Below are positions 33,468 to 41,410 of a stretch of 55,482 nucleotides of DNA, one piece after another. The notes under the pieces were generated by a model. The model was not told where the DNA came from and made no database searches. It saw only the letters and a program-made list of their open reading frames with translations. This stretch comes from Rhodospirillales bacterium (lineage in GTDB: Bacteria; Pseudomonadota; Alphaproteobacteria; Rhodospirillales; SHVQ01), in NCBI GenBank assembly GCA_009694195.1, contig SHVQ01000016.1:1-55482 (forward strand). Direction: 5' to 3'. The position numbers and the translations under genes are program-made. Position 1 is the first letter of the stretch. Each line of letters opens with the position of its first letter.

Positions 33468-34610
33468 TCAAGTGCCCGGCTTGATCTCGACTTGTCGTCC
33501 CGCTGCGAGCCGGAGCTGGCCCTCCGTCACCACGCGCTCGCCCTCGCCAACTCCCTCGCGGATGACGGTCCGGCCATCGCTGCTGGGGCCCACCACGACT
33601 CGTCGATACTCGACCGAGAGATCCGGCTTGATGACGAAGACGTAAGTTCCTTCCTGCGCGTTCTGGATCGCCTGCGACGGCAGCACGAGCGCGTCCGGAA
33701 GCGTCGACCGGGTCAGGACTACGTTTACGAACTGGCCGGGCAAGAGACGGTCCTCGGCGTTTTCAACGGTAGCCTTCAACATAATCGTGCCGCTCGCGGG
33801 ATCGACGGTGTTGTTGATGAAAGTGACGATGCCGTGCTCCGGACGGTCGGGTTCGCTCGGAACGACGACCGACACCTTGAGCACGCCCGCCGCCATCTGC
33901 CGGCGGACCTCCGGCAAGTACTGCTCGGCCACGGAAAAGGAGACGTAGATCGGCCGGATCTGATTGAGAACGACGATCGCGTTCGTGTCGTTCGCCTTGA
34001 CCAGGTTGCCCGTGTTGATGAGGAGGCTGCCGGCGCGGGCGTCGATCGGCGACAGGATCGATGTGTAATCGAGCTGCAGCCGGGCGCTGTCGACCGCGGC
34101 CACGTCGGCCCGGACGGTCGCCTCGAGCGCGGCGGCATTGGCGGTCGCCTCGTCGAATTTCTGCTTCGAGGAGAACTCCCGCCGCATCAAATCGGTGTAG
34201 CGCTCGAGATCGGCCTTGGCGCGCACGAGCTGGGCGCGGTCGCGCGCGAGATTGGCTTCGGCCTGGCGGAGCTGCGCCTCGTAGGGGCGCGAATCGATGG
34301 TGATGAGCTTGTCGCCCTTCCGGACCGCCTGACCCTCGCGGAAGTGGACATTGAGCAACTGCCCGTCGACGCGCGAGCGTACGGCCACCGAGGCGTAGGC
34401 CTGCGCGGTTCCGATCACATTGAGATTGACGTCGACCGCTTGGCGCTGAACGGTTGCGGCGACGACCGGCACCGTGCGGACGCGGGCAGTGCTTGCCTTC
34501 GCGTCGGGCGCGGTGGTGGAGGTACGGCCGAAAAAATTGCCGCTGTAATAGACGCCGACACCGATCAAGAGGACGGCAGCGCTGACGAAGACGACACGGT
34601 TTCGACCCAT
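33468..34610 (-). CDS. RND periplasmic adaptor (membrane fusion protein)
   Basis: A 380-residue adaptor with a signal anchor at residues 5-25, a lipoyl-like/barrel-sandwich domain ('VRSRVDGQLLNVHFREGQAVRKGDKLITID'), a helical hairpin at about 105-170 and beta-barrel and membrane-proximal domains to the end. It joins the RND pump to an outer-membrane channel. No lipobox Cys is present, so it is anchored by the N-terminal helix. It lies just upstream of the pump gene on the same strand. Confidence 0.9.
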   Translation of the reverse strand: MGRNRVVFVSAAVLLIGVGVYYSGNFFGRTSTTAPDAKASTARVRTVPVVAATVQRQAVDVNLNVIGTAQAYASVAVRSRVDGQLLNVHFREGQAVRKGDKLITIDSRPYEAQLRQAEANLARDRAQLVRAKADLERYTDLMRREFSSKQKFDEATANAAALEATVRADVAAVDSARLQLDYTSILSPIDARAGSLLINTGNLVKANDTNAIVVLNQIRPIYVSFSVAEQYLPEVRRQMAAGVLKVSVVVPSEPDRPEHGIVTFINNTVDPASGTIMLKATVENAEDRLLPGQFVNVVLTRSTLPDALVLPSQAIQNAQEGTYVFVIKPDLSVEYRRVVVGPSSDGRTVIREGVGEGERVVTEGQLRLAAGRQVEIKPGT

Positions 34611-34819
34611 CGGGCAATCCTATGGACGCACCAAATCGCCCGAGCACAACGGGCCTTGGGCCGCGCGTCGGGAAGCATCCAATATATCTGCGCGGGACCG
34701 GGAATGCCATCAACAGGTTGTGAAGTTCTGGCGACGGCAGAACGCTGGCGCGCTTGAGTCTGCCGGCGGCCTCCGCTACGGTCTCGCCTTCGCCGTGACC
34801 CCTTAGGAGAGAACCAAGA

Positions 34820-35350
34820 ATGGCGCCGGATGCGGCATCGGAGCAGAAGGGCTGGCAACACGAGGTTTACGACCTTTTGCGCAAGCACGGGGTCGACCAG
34901 TTCGCCTACGTCCCGGACGCCGGTCACAAGATCTTGATCAACCGGTCCCTCGCCGACCCCGACGTCCATTCCGTCTCCCTGACGACCGAGGAGGAGGGCG
35001 TCGCCATGGCCGCCGGGGCGAACTTGGGCGGCGCCAAGAGCGTGCTGCTCATGCAAAGCAGCGGCACCGGCAATTGCGTCAACTTCTTCTCCCTCATCAA
35101 GGGGGGCAGGTTTCCCTTCCTCACGCTGATCAGCATGCGCGGCGATTTCGGCGAAGGGAACCCGTGGCAGTTCCCCATGGGCCAGGCCGTCGAGCCCGTG
35201 CTCTCGGCCATGGGCGTGATCTGCCTCCGCGCCGACAGCGAGGACACGGTCGTCGGCACGGTCGAGGCCGGCCTGACGATGGCCTTCAAGGGCGGCGAAT
35301 CGGTCGCCGTCCTGCTCACCCAAAAGCTGCTCGGCGCCAAGGCGTTTTGA
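34820..35350 (+). CDS. Sulfopyruvate decarboxylase alpha-like subunit (ComD-like)
   Basis: A 176-residue thiamine-diphosphate enzyme half that carries only the N-terminal (pyrimidine-binding) domain. 'FAYVPDAGHKILIN', 'EEEGVAMAAGANLGGAKSVLLMQSSGTGN' with the conserved Glu of the EEEG motif, and 'MRGDFGEGNPWQFPMG' resemble ComD and the related phosphonopyruvate decarboxylases. AGGAGAGA lies 8 bases before the ATG. The next gene supplies the other half. Substrate is judged from the nearby ComA-like gene; the phosphonate alternative is not excluded. Confidence 0.78.
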   Translation: MAPDAASEQKGWQHEVYDLLRKHGVDQFAYVPDAGHKILINRSLADPDVHSVSLTTEEEGVAMAAGANLGGAKSVLLMQSSGTGNCVNFFSLIKGGRFPFLTLISMRGDFGEGNPWQFPMGQAVEPVLSAMGVICLRADSEDTVVGTVEAGLTMAFKGGESVAVLLTQKLLGAKAF

Positions 35351-35354
35351 GGAC

Positions 35355-35963
35355 ATGACGATGACGAACGACGTAACCGCGCCGACCTTCGTGCTCGACC
35401 GCCGCACCGCGCTTCCGGCCCTCATCGGCCGCCACGAGGATTTCCTGATCGTCACCGGCCTGGCCGGAACGGCCAAGGACATCGCGGCACTCACCAACGA
35501 CGGACCGCACATCTATACGATGGCAGGCGCCATGGGAGCGGCCGTGAGCATGGGCCTCGGCTTGGCCCTCGCCAAGCCCGACAAGAAGGTCCTCGTCGTC
35601 ACGGGCGACGGCGAGCTTCTGATGAACGTCGGCGCCCTCGCGACCATCGGCGTCGTCAATCCGCCGAACTTCGGAATCATCTGCGTCGACAACGGCCACT
35701 ACGGCGAGACCGGCTACCAGAAAAGCCACACAAGTCTCGGCGTCGATCTCGAGAAGATGGCCGTCGGCGCCGGCATCAAAGTCACGCGCACGGTCGAAAA
35801 GGAAATGGAGATCGCGCCCGCCGCCCGCATCCTCCGCGAGACCAACAACGCCTATTTCATCGTGCTCAGGGTGAAGCCGACGGACCCGCCCAAGTTCAAG
35901 CGCAACTTCGACCCCGCCGCCTGCCGGGTGCGCTTCCGGATGAACCTGCTGGGTCATCCCTAG
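35355..35963 (+). CDS. Sulfopyruvate decarboxylase beta-like subunit (ComE-like)
   Basis: A 202-residue thiamine-diphosphate-binding half. The cofactor motif GDG-x(26 or so)-N is in 'VVTGDGELLMNVGALATIG' followed by 'IICVDNGHYGETG'. The pattern matches ComE-type beta subunits that pair with ComD to decarboxylate 3-sulfopyruvate to sulfoacetaldehyde. The gene begins four bases after the alpha stop. The last 13 residues ('RVRFRMNLLGHP') recur, in a decayed copy, about 1.1 kb downstream. Confidence 0.8.
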   Translation: MTMTNDVTAPTFVLDRRTALPALIGRHEDFLIVTGLAGTAKDIAALTNDGPHIYTMAGAMGAAVSMGLGLALAKPDKKVLVVTGDGELLMNVGALATIGVVNPPNFGIICVDNGHYGETGYQKSHTSLGVDLEKMAVGAGIKVTRTVEKEMEIAPAARILRETNNAYFIVLRVKPTDPPKFKRNFDPAACRVRFRMNLLGHP

Positions 35964-35999
35964 GCGTGATCACGGCCGACCCCAGTTGACCGGAGCCCC

Positions 36000-36818
36000 A
36001 TGCGGCTCACCAGCGGATCGATTTCGGTAACGCTCTTCCTACTCACCTGTCTTATCGCCCTGCCCGACGCCAATGCGCAGACACGCGGAGGCGGAGGCGG
36101 AGGCGGAGGCGGAGGACGCGACGCCTCGCGGAGTGGTCTTGGCAAGTCGCTGCCGGCGCCCGGGCTCACCGCGGCCTTCCATGGCGGTGCGGCGTGTACC
36201 ACGATCGCGTCGCCCTATGGCTCGCCGACCCGCTACGACGGCAGCTTGCGCAAAAGCGGCGGCGCCGAGGACGGACTGCACGGCGGTATCGACCTATCGC
36301 TCGATGAGGGGACGCCGTTGCTTGCGATAGCTGCGGGCCGGGTCTTCGCTGCAGGCGAAGGGGGCATGCTCGAGGGCATTTTCCTGTGGGTCCTCCACCT
36401 GCCGGAGGACACGGGCCTGAACTTCGCCTTCCTCGCCAAATACCAGCACCTGCGGGAACCGTCGCCTTTGCGGCAGGGCGAGAGAGTGCGGCCAGGGCAG
36501 GACCTGGCGAGGTCGGGCAAGACGGGCACGGTCGGTGGACATTACGGACCGCGCGGCTATCCGCATCTGCACCTGACCGTCCGTGCCCTAACCGACGATG
36601 GGCTGAAGCTGGCCGCCACGGGGAGCGGCGAGTTCCGCATCCTGCGCGACACCGTGATGGTCGATCCGCTCACCGTCTACGTGCCCGGGATTGCCGCTCC
36701 GGCCGATGCCGCCAACCTGCCAGGGGAACGCAAGACGGTGACGATCGCCCATGTTGACCTCAAGGGCACACTGCGCTCTGCCGACTCGCGCCTGGTCTGG
36801 CCCGTCGCCTGCCCGTGA
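36000..36818 (+). CDS. Secreted LytM/M23-type peptidase-like protein
   Basis: A 272-residue protein with a signal peptide (about 1-26, ending ANA) and a Gly tract at about 30-40 encoded by a (GGCGGA)n tract. The M23-like domain spans about 85-200, with 'DGLHGGIDLSLDEGTPLLAIAAGRV', 'GERVRPGQDLARSGKTG' and 'PRGYPHLHLTV'. The zinc ligands would be His95 and Asp99, with His-x-His near the end. These enzymes cut peptidoglycan cross-links. No operon link with the decarboxylase upstream is evident. Confidence 0.8.
   Translation: MRLTSGSISVTLFLLTCLIALPDANAQTRGGGGGGGGGGRDASRSGLGKSLPAPGLTAAFHGGAACTTIASPYGSPTRYDGSLRKSGGAEDGLHGGIDLSLDEGTPLLAIAAGRVFAAGEGGMLEGIFLWVLHLPEDTGLNFAFLAKYQHLREPSPLRQGERVRPGQDLARSGKTGTVGGHYGPRGYPHLHLTVRALTDDGLKLAATGSGEFRILRDTVMVDPLTVYVPGIAAPADAANLPGERKTVTIAHVDLKGTLRSADSRLVWPVACP
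36087..36118 (+). repeat. GGCGGA hexanucleotide tract in the M23-like gene
   Basis: About five tandem units of GGCGGA encode a run of Gly next to the signal peptide. As whole hexamers, length change would keep the frame. Confidence 0.7.
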
Positions 36819-36872
36819 CGAGGCTATCGAGAAGACCGATCGCGAATGATCGGCTTACGGGCGTTCATCCGC

Positions 36873-37004
36873 TCAGGAACCGCGCCCGTTCATCAGGCGC
36901 CGGACCGATTCGGGGATCGGGGTTCCTTTCTTGAGCCTTGAGTCGCCGGCCGCCGGGCCGAACGTGGTGCGGACCGGCACCAGGCCGCCCCAGATCGGGT
37001 CCGG
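36873..37004 (-). pseudogene. C-terminal remnant of a pyridoxamine-phosphate-oxidase-like gene
   Basis: On the minus strand, from 37004 to the TGA at 36873-36875, the sequence reads 'PDPIWGGLVPVRTTFGPAA' and later 'KKGTPIPESVRRL'. This recalls the end of pyridoxamine 5'-phosphate oxidase-related proteins (W-x-G-V-x-P then a P.P..v.. tail). Only about 44 residues remain and there is no start. The call rests on a short pattern and is tentative. Confidence 0.4.
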
Positions 37005-37034
37005 TTCCGCATGAACCTGCTGGGCCACCCGTAG
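36976..37034 (+). pseudogene. Remnant of a second decarboxylase beta-subunit gene (3' end)
   Basis: Reading 36996-37034 on the plus strand gives 'RVRFRMNLLGHP' and a TAG, the same last residues as the ComE-like gene that ends at 35963, with different wobble bases. Upstream codons (RHQAAPD) are a weak match to FDPAAC. The rest of the gene is gone. It abuts the PNPOx-like remnant on the opposite strand. Confidence 0.6.
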
Positions 37035-37054
37035 CCGGCTCGCGCAGGTCCTTT

Positions 37055-37133
37055 GTCATTCCCGCGTAAGCGGGAATCCAGGGCTGTGAGACGCGGCGCT
37101 TGTTCCTGGGCCTCCGCTTTCGCGGGGGCGACG
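37055..37133. repeat. Dispersed palindromic repeat, family A
   Basis: Starts GTCATTCCCGCGTAAGCG and ends CGCGGGGGCGACG. It finishes three bases from the stop of the ComA-like gene and may serve as its transcription end. Confidence 0.8.
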
Positions 37134-37136
37134 CCC

Positions 37137-37928
37137 CTAACCTGCGTCGGGCGACCGGGACTCGTCGAGAATGCCGTAGTTGACCGCGCGCCCGATTCCG
37201 CGCCGCAGCCCCTCCAGTCGGAGGCATTGGCCGGGCGCGATGTTGGCGAGATTGACGTCGGGGCCGAATGCGCGCAGAAGCTCGGCGTGCTGCTGCGGAA
37301 ACCGGTAGGGGTCGGCCTCGATCAGAAGATGTTCGAACCAGTCGAGAGCCGCGAGCTCGCGAAGCGCGTTGGGGTTGGCGGCAACGAGGGCATCGATCTC
37401 GCTCTGCTCGACAATCACATGGTGCGCCCCGGCCTCCATCGCGTCCTTGACGAGCGCTCGCAGCGCATCGAGGGCGAACGGCGCGTCCTGCTGCTTGCGG
37501 CCGAACTCATAGATCACCTGGAAGCCATCCTTGTCGAATGAGTCGATGAACCGCCGTCGCTCGTCGTCGTCGAGCGTCACGTAGTTCTCCGAGATTTCAA
37601 GCGCCGGGATGCCGAGCCGGCGCAACAAGGGCGCGATCTCGTCCGTCGCCCGTTGCCGGTACGCGTGCTCGAACAGGATGCCTCCCGCATAAGCGACGAT
37701 GTCGGCATCCCGATAGAGCCCGACCACGTCGCGCGTGAACGCGTCCGGCAGCAGAAGCGCGTTGAGGGCGTAGATCTTGGCGTAATCGATGTACCCGGCG
37801 GCCGCGCCGAGCAGGTCCGCAACGCCATTCGGCCCGGTCCAGCCGAAGCTGTCCGGCCCGAAATCGATCATCGCGGTGATGCCCTTGCGGCGGGGCTTTG
37901 CTTCCCGCGGCGGCAGCGCGAGCGGCAT
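37137..37928 (-). CDS. Phosphosulfolactate synthase-like protein (ComA-like)
   Basis: A 263-residue TIM-barrel protein of the ComA family, which joins sulfite to phosphoenolpyruvate to make (R)-phosphosulfolactate. Matching blocks are 'GYIDYAKIYALNALLLP', 'DIVAYAGGILFEHAY', 'GIPALEISENYVTLDDDERRRFI', 'GAHHVIVEQSE', 'LLIEADPYRFPQQHAELLRAFGPDVNLANIAPGQCLRLEGLRRGI'. The acidic and Lys residues in IEA, EISE and K(I)YA positions match the enzyme core. I chose the ATG at 37928 because homologues begin with a short 'P-x-x-P-R-x-G-x-T' lead; the frame runs back into a repeat. The pathway partners ComD and ComE lie 1.2 kb away. Confidence 0.82.
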   Translation of the reverse strand: MPLALPPREAKPRRKGITAMIDFGPDSFGWTGPNGVADLLGAAAGYIDYAKIYALNALLLPDAFTRDVVGLYRDADIVAYAGGILFEHAYRQRATDEIAPLLRRLGIPALEISENYVTLDDDERRRFIDSFDKDGFQVIYEFGRKQQDAPFALDALRALVKDAMEAGAHHVIVEQSEIDALVAANPNALRELAALDWFEHLLIEADPYRFPQQHAELLRAFGPDVNLANIAPGQCLRLEGLRRGIGRAVNYGILDESRSPDAG

Positions 37929-37949
37929 GAGTCGTGGTTCATTTCTTTT

Positions 37950-38022
37950 CGTCATGCCCGGCCTTGTGCCGGGCATCCACGCTTTCAAGACGTGGATCAC
38001 CGGGACAAGCCCGGAGATGACG
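37950..38022. repeat. Dispersed palindromic repeat, family B
   Basis: 73 bp, CGTCATGCCCGGCC...GAGATGACG, same length and ends as the copy before moaA. It lies between the flavoprotein and ComA-like genes on the coding path of both. Confidence 0.8.
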
Positions 38023-38060
38023 TGAAGAAAGACGGGTGTAGAATGCGTGAGCCACGCTGC

Positions 38061-39779
38061 CTACCCCTCGGCCGGAGCGAGCGCGCAGTCGCTCTCAACA
38101 ATGCCGATGTCGCCGCCGGAGGCGTGCGCCAGCACGAGCGTCTTCCGCCAACCGGCATCGTCCTGCTCCGGATGGTCTTCGCGGAAATGCGCCCCCCGGC
38201 TCTCCTTGCGGGTGAGCGCGGCGGTGAGACAGAGACGGGCCGTTTCCAAAAGAAATCCGAGCTCGATCGCCGATTCCAGGCCCTTGAGGCCCCCCGGCTT
38301 GAGCCCGTCGAGCTCGCGGCGTTTCGCGTTCACGTAGTCGAGGCCTTCACCGAGCGTTTTCGCGGTACGCACGATGCCCAGGTGAAACCACATGCGCTCG
38401 CGGAGCTCGGTGAGCCGGTCCTTGAAGAGCACGCCGGCCGGAGTTTCGTCTGCGACGGCCGCATCGACCGCCCGCTCCCATCGCCTGACGTCATCGGCGG
38501 GCAACGCCTCCGCCGGACTGGAGGCAGCATAAGCCGACGCCGCGTCGCCTGCCCGCTTGCCGAACACCTGGGTGTCCGGGAGCGCGGTCGAGTCGAGCCG
38601 GTTGCTGCCGTGAATCCCGCCCGTCGTTTCGCCGGCGGCGAAAAGGCCGGGCACGTCGGTGCGGCCGCGGGTGTCGATGCAAACGCCGCCCATGAAGAAG
38701 TGCGCCTCGGGCGCCAGGATCATGCGCACGTCGTAGGCATCCTGCTTCTTCTGCGCGAGCGCGCGCACGACGCGCGGGTTGTTCTTCTCGAACTCGTCGC
38801 GTGGAACGTCCGAGATGTCGAGCCGGACGCCCCCGTCGATCGTCTTCCCGAAGCGGATTTGGTCATAGATGCCGCGCGCCGCGATCGCCCGGAACGTCGC
38901 ATCCTTGCGCACGGGGTCGTAGCGGAGCATGAAGCGCTCGCCGTCCGAATTGTAGAGCTTGGCGCCGAGCGCGAACGTGCTCGGCTGGATCGGCATGCGC
39001 GCCTGCTCGAACGGCACGATGCAGCGCCACGGATAATATTGGATGAACTCCATGTCGCGGAGGCGCGCGCCCGCGCGGAACGCCATGGCATAGCCGTCGC
39101 CGGTGACGTCGACGGGGTTGCTGGTGCGCGAGAAGAGGCGCCCGCAGCCTCCCGTCGCCAGCACGACGGCCTTGGTGCGCATGATGACGAGCGAGCCTGC
39201 CGCGCGGTCGAGGCAGACGACGCCGACCACCCGGTCCCCCGACTTGAGCAGCTCGACCGCCATCGTGTTCTCGATCGGCACCACGCCCCGCGCCTTCGCG
39301 ACTTCGAGCAGCACGAGGGTTTCATCCGTGCCCTGGTGATTGATCGGCCACATCACGCGGGCGAACGAATGGTCGCCGCTCTTCGCCCGCATCAGCTGAC
39401 CGTTCTCGAATTTGAACTGGACGCCCCAGTCCAACATTTCGCCGAGCCGGGCCGGCCCTTCATCGCAGGCGATGCGGGCAAGCGTCGGATCGTTGACGTA
39501 GTTGCCGCCGAGGAGCGTGTCGCGGAACTGGACGTCCGGGCTGTCGTCGGCTTCGGCCGGTCGGGCGCTTGAATCGTTGATCGACGCCGCGCCGTCGCCG
39601 CGGTAGCAGGTCGCATAGGCCCCCGTGGTGTTGGCCGAGGATCCGCTCCGCCCCAATTTCCGCTTGCACACGATACCGACCCGGATGCCGGGCGCTTCGG
39701 CGGCCGCGATGGCGGCCCGCAACGCCGCGAGGCCACCGCCCACCACCAGCACGTCGAAATCTTGGATTGTGACGCTCAT
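38061..39779 (-). CDS. Fumarate-reductase-like flavoprotein (FAD-dependent)
   Basis: A 572-residue protein of the succinate dehydrogenase/fumarate reductase/aspartate oxidase flavoprotein group. The FAD site GGGLAALRAAI is near residue 14, 'GRSGSSANTTGAYATCYRGDG' near 45, 'KAVVLATGGCGRLF' near 205, and 'GLFAAGETTGGIHGSNRLDSTALPDTQVFGKRAG' near 405. The substrate-binding Arg/His set of true succinate enzymes is only partly seen. No iron-sulfur or membrane subunit follows. It lies upstream of the ComA-like gene, same strand, 132 bases apart with a repeat between. An oxidation or reduction in the sulfonate route is possible but not proven. Confidence 0.7.
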   Translation of the reverse strand: MSVTIQDFDVLVVGGGLAALRAAIAAAEAPGIRVGIVCKRKLGRSGSSANTTGAYATCYRGDGAASINDSSARPAEADDSPDVQFRDTLLGGNYVNDPTLARIACDEGPARLGEMLDWGVQFKFENGQLMRAKSGDHSFARVMWPINHQGTDETLVLLEVAKARGVVPIENTMAVELLKSGDRVVGVVCLDRAAGSLVIMRTKAVVLATGGCGRLFSRTSNPVDVTGDGYAMAFRAGARLRDMEFIQYYPWRCIVPFEQARMPIQPSTFALGAKLYNSDGERFMLRYDPVRKDATFRAIAARGIYDQIRFGKTIDGGVRLDISDVPRDEFEKNNPRVVRALAQKKQDAYDVRMILAPEAHFFMGGVCIDTRGRTDVPGLFAAGETTGGIHGSNRLDSTALPDTQVFGKRAGDAASAYAASSPAEALPADDVRRWERAVDAAVADETPAGVLFKDRLTELRERMWFHLGIVRTAKTLGEGLDYVNAKRRELDGLKPGGLKGLESAIELGFLLETARLCLTAALTRKESRGAHFREDHPEQDDAGWRKTLVLAHASGGDIGIVESDCALAPAEG

Positions 39780-39832
39780 CGAATTCCCGCGGCCTTTGTA
39801 ACCAACATCGGGCTGGCGCGCCAGCCCGCCTT

Positions 39833-41407
39833 GTGCTTCAACGCCCTGATGAGCAGACCTCGAGCCTTTCCTTGACCGCCGTCGCTGCCACCGAGGGTCT
39901 TCCCCACCAGACGTCCGCCCGCCGGCGATTTCTCCTTCTATGGGCCGTGATGCTGGAGTCCGTGATGCCGGTGCTCGACACCTCGATCACGGCGGTGACG
40001 CTACCGCGCATGCAAGGGACGTTCTCGGCGACCCAGGACGAGATCTCCATCGTGATCACCGCCTACCTGGTCGCGATCGTGATCATGACGCCGCTCGCCG
40101 GCGCCGCCAGCGTGCGGTTCGGCCGCCGGCGCCTGCTGCTCATCGCGATCGCCGGCTTCGTCGTCTGCGCGGCGATCGCCGCCCAGTCCACGTCGCTGCT
40201 CGAAATCTGCGTGATCCGGTTCATCCAGGGCCTGTTCGGGGGCGTGCTCGTCCCCCTCGGCCAGGCGATCGTGCTGGACACCCATCCGAAGGAGGAGCTC
40301 GGCGGCGCGCTCGGCTGGCTCGGCATGTTCACCGTGTTCGGGTACTCGATCGGCCCCATGATCGGCGGCTTCGCGACGGAAATGCAGAGCTGGCGGCTCG
40401 GCTTCTACATCAGCGTGCCGGTCGGCCTGATTACATTCTTCATGGTCTATTCGTTCATTCCGGAGGCCGAGAAAAAGGCAGAGCACCACATCAACTATTT
40501 CGGCTTTTCCATGTTCGCGCTCGGCCTCGGGCTCCTGCAGATCATGCTGAGCCGGGGCACGCGGCTCGATTGGCTCGAGTCGACGGAGATCGTCGTGACA
40601 GCAGGCCTTTCGGCGATCTGCCTCTACCTGTTCGTGACCCACACGGCGACCGCGCGCCAGCCGTTCATCGACCCCAAGATCCTGCTCGACCGCAATTTCG
40701 TCCTCGGCCTCATCCTCGTCTTCGCCTTCGTCTGGATGATGATGTCGATCCTCGTTCTCTTCCCGGCCTATCTCCAGGATTTGCTCGGTTATCCGATCGA
40801 AGCCGCCGGCCTCGTCATGGGCATCCGCGCCGCGGCCTCGATGCCGGGCAACCTGCTCGCGGGTGTCATGGTCAAGTGGATCGAGCCCCGCTGGATCGTG
40901 GCGCTCGGATTTACGTGCGTTGCGATCGGGGCCTGGCGCATGTCCCAGTTCACCCTTGCCGTCGACTATTGGGACATCATGGTCGCCTGCATCATCTTCG
41001 GCATCGGCTCCGGGTTCTCGTTCGTGCCGATCAACATCGCCACGTTTTCGACCCTTCATCCGCGCTACCGGGCCGACGGCACCAGCCTCTTCGCGCTGAT
41101 GCGGAACGTCGGCGGCAGCATCGCGGTCACCGTGATGGTGACTCTCCTGGTCGAATCAACCCAGGCGAACCACTCGCTTCTCACGCGGTTCGTGACGCCC
41201 TACAGCGAGGGGATGCAGCATTCGGAGCTGCCGGCGGCATGGGCGCTCGACAGCGCGGCCGGCCTTTCGGCGATCGACAAGGAGGTGACGCGCCAAGCGC
41301 TCCTCCTCGCCTACGTGCACGATTTTCAGCTGCTCGCGATCTTCTCCGCCGCCTGCGTGCTCTTGGTGTTCTTCATGCGCCCGGCGCGCACGACGGAGGG
41401 CCGCTGA
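39833..41407 (+). CDS. DHA2-family (EmrB/QacA) MFS transporter
   Basis: A 524-residue transporter with about 14 helices. 'MPVLDTSITAVTLPRMQGTF' (motif D1 region) and 'GRRRLLLIAIAGFVVCAAIAAQS' (motif A) are typical of the DHA2 group of multidrug and metabolite exporters. The start is a GTG at 39833; no ATG fits the conserved beginning except internal ones at residue 40. It is divergent from the flavoprotein gene (53 bases apart). It could export a product of the sulfonate route, but any drug-type cargo is equally possible. Confidence 0.88.
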   Translation: MLQRPDEQTSSLSLTAVAATEGLPHQTSARRRFLLLWAVMLESVMPVLDTSITAVTLPRMQGTFSATQDEISIVITAYLVAIVIMTPLAGAASVRFGRRRLLLIAIAGFVVCAAIAAQSTSLLEICVIRFIQGLFGGVLVPLGQAIVLDTHPKEELGGALGWLGMFTVFGYSIGPMIGGFATEMQSWRLGFYISVPVGLITFFMVYSFIPEAEKKAEHHINYFGFSMFALGLGLLQIMLSRGTRLDWLESTEIVVTAGLSAICLYLFVTHTATARQPFIDPKILLDRNFVLGLILVFAFVWMMMSILVLFPAYLQDLLGYPIEAAGLVMGIRAAASMPGNLLAGVMVKWIEPRWIVALGFTCVAIGAWRMSQFTLAVDYWDIMVACIIFGIGSGFSFVPINIATFSTLHPRYRADGTSLFALMRNVGGSIAVTVMVTLLVESTQANHSLLTRFVTPYSEGMQHSELPAAWALDSAAGLSAIDKEVTRQALLLAYVHDFQLLAIFSAACVLLVFFMRPARTTEGR

Positions 41408-41410
41408 CGA

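Larger units (their letters stand above)
36819..37136. other. Gene-poor gap with two gene remnants and a repeat
   Basis: The 318 bases between the M23-like and ComA-like genes hold the two remnants above and a family A repeat. I see no intact gene here. Confidence 0.6.

Noticed and set aside
36865..37227. 120-codon minus-strand frame in the gap after the M23-like gene
   Set aside because: It runs through a repeat and is in another frame than the oxidase-like remnant; no domain found.
37929..38000. Longer start for the ComA-like gene
   Set aside because: The extra codons run through a family B repeat, and homologues begin near the ATG at 37928.
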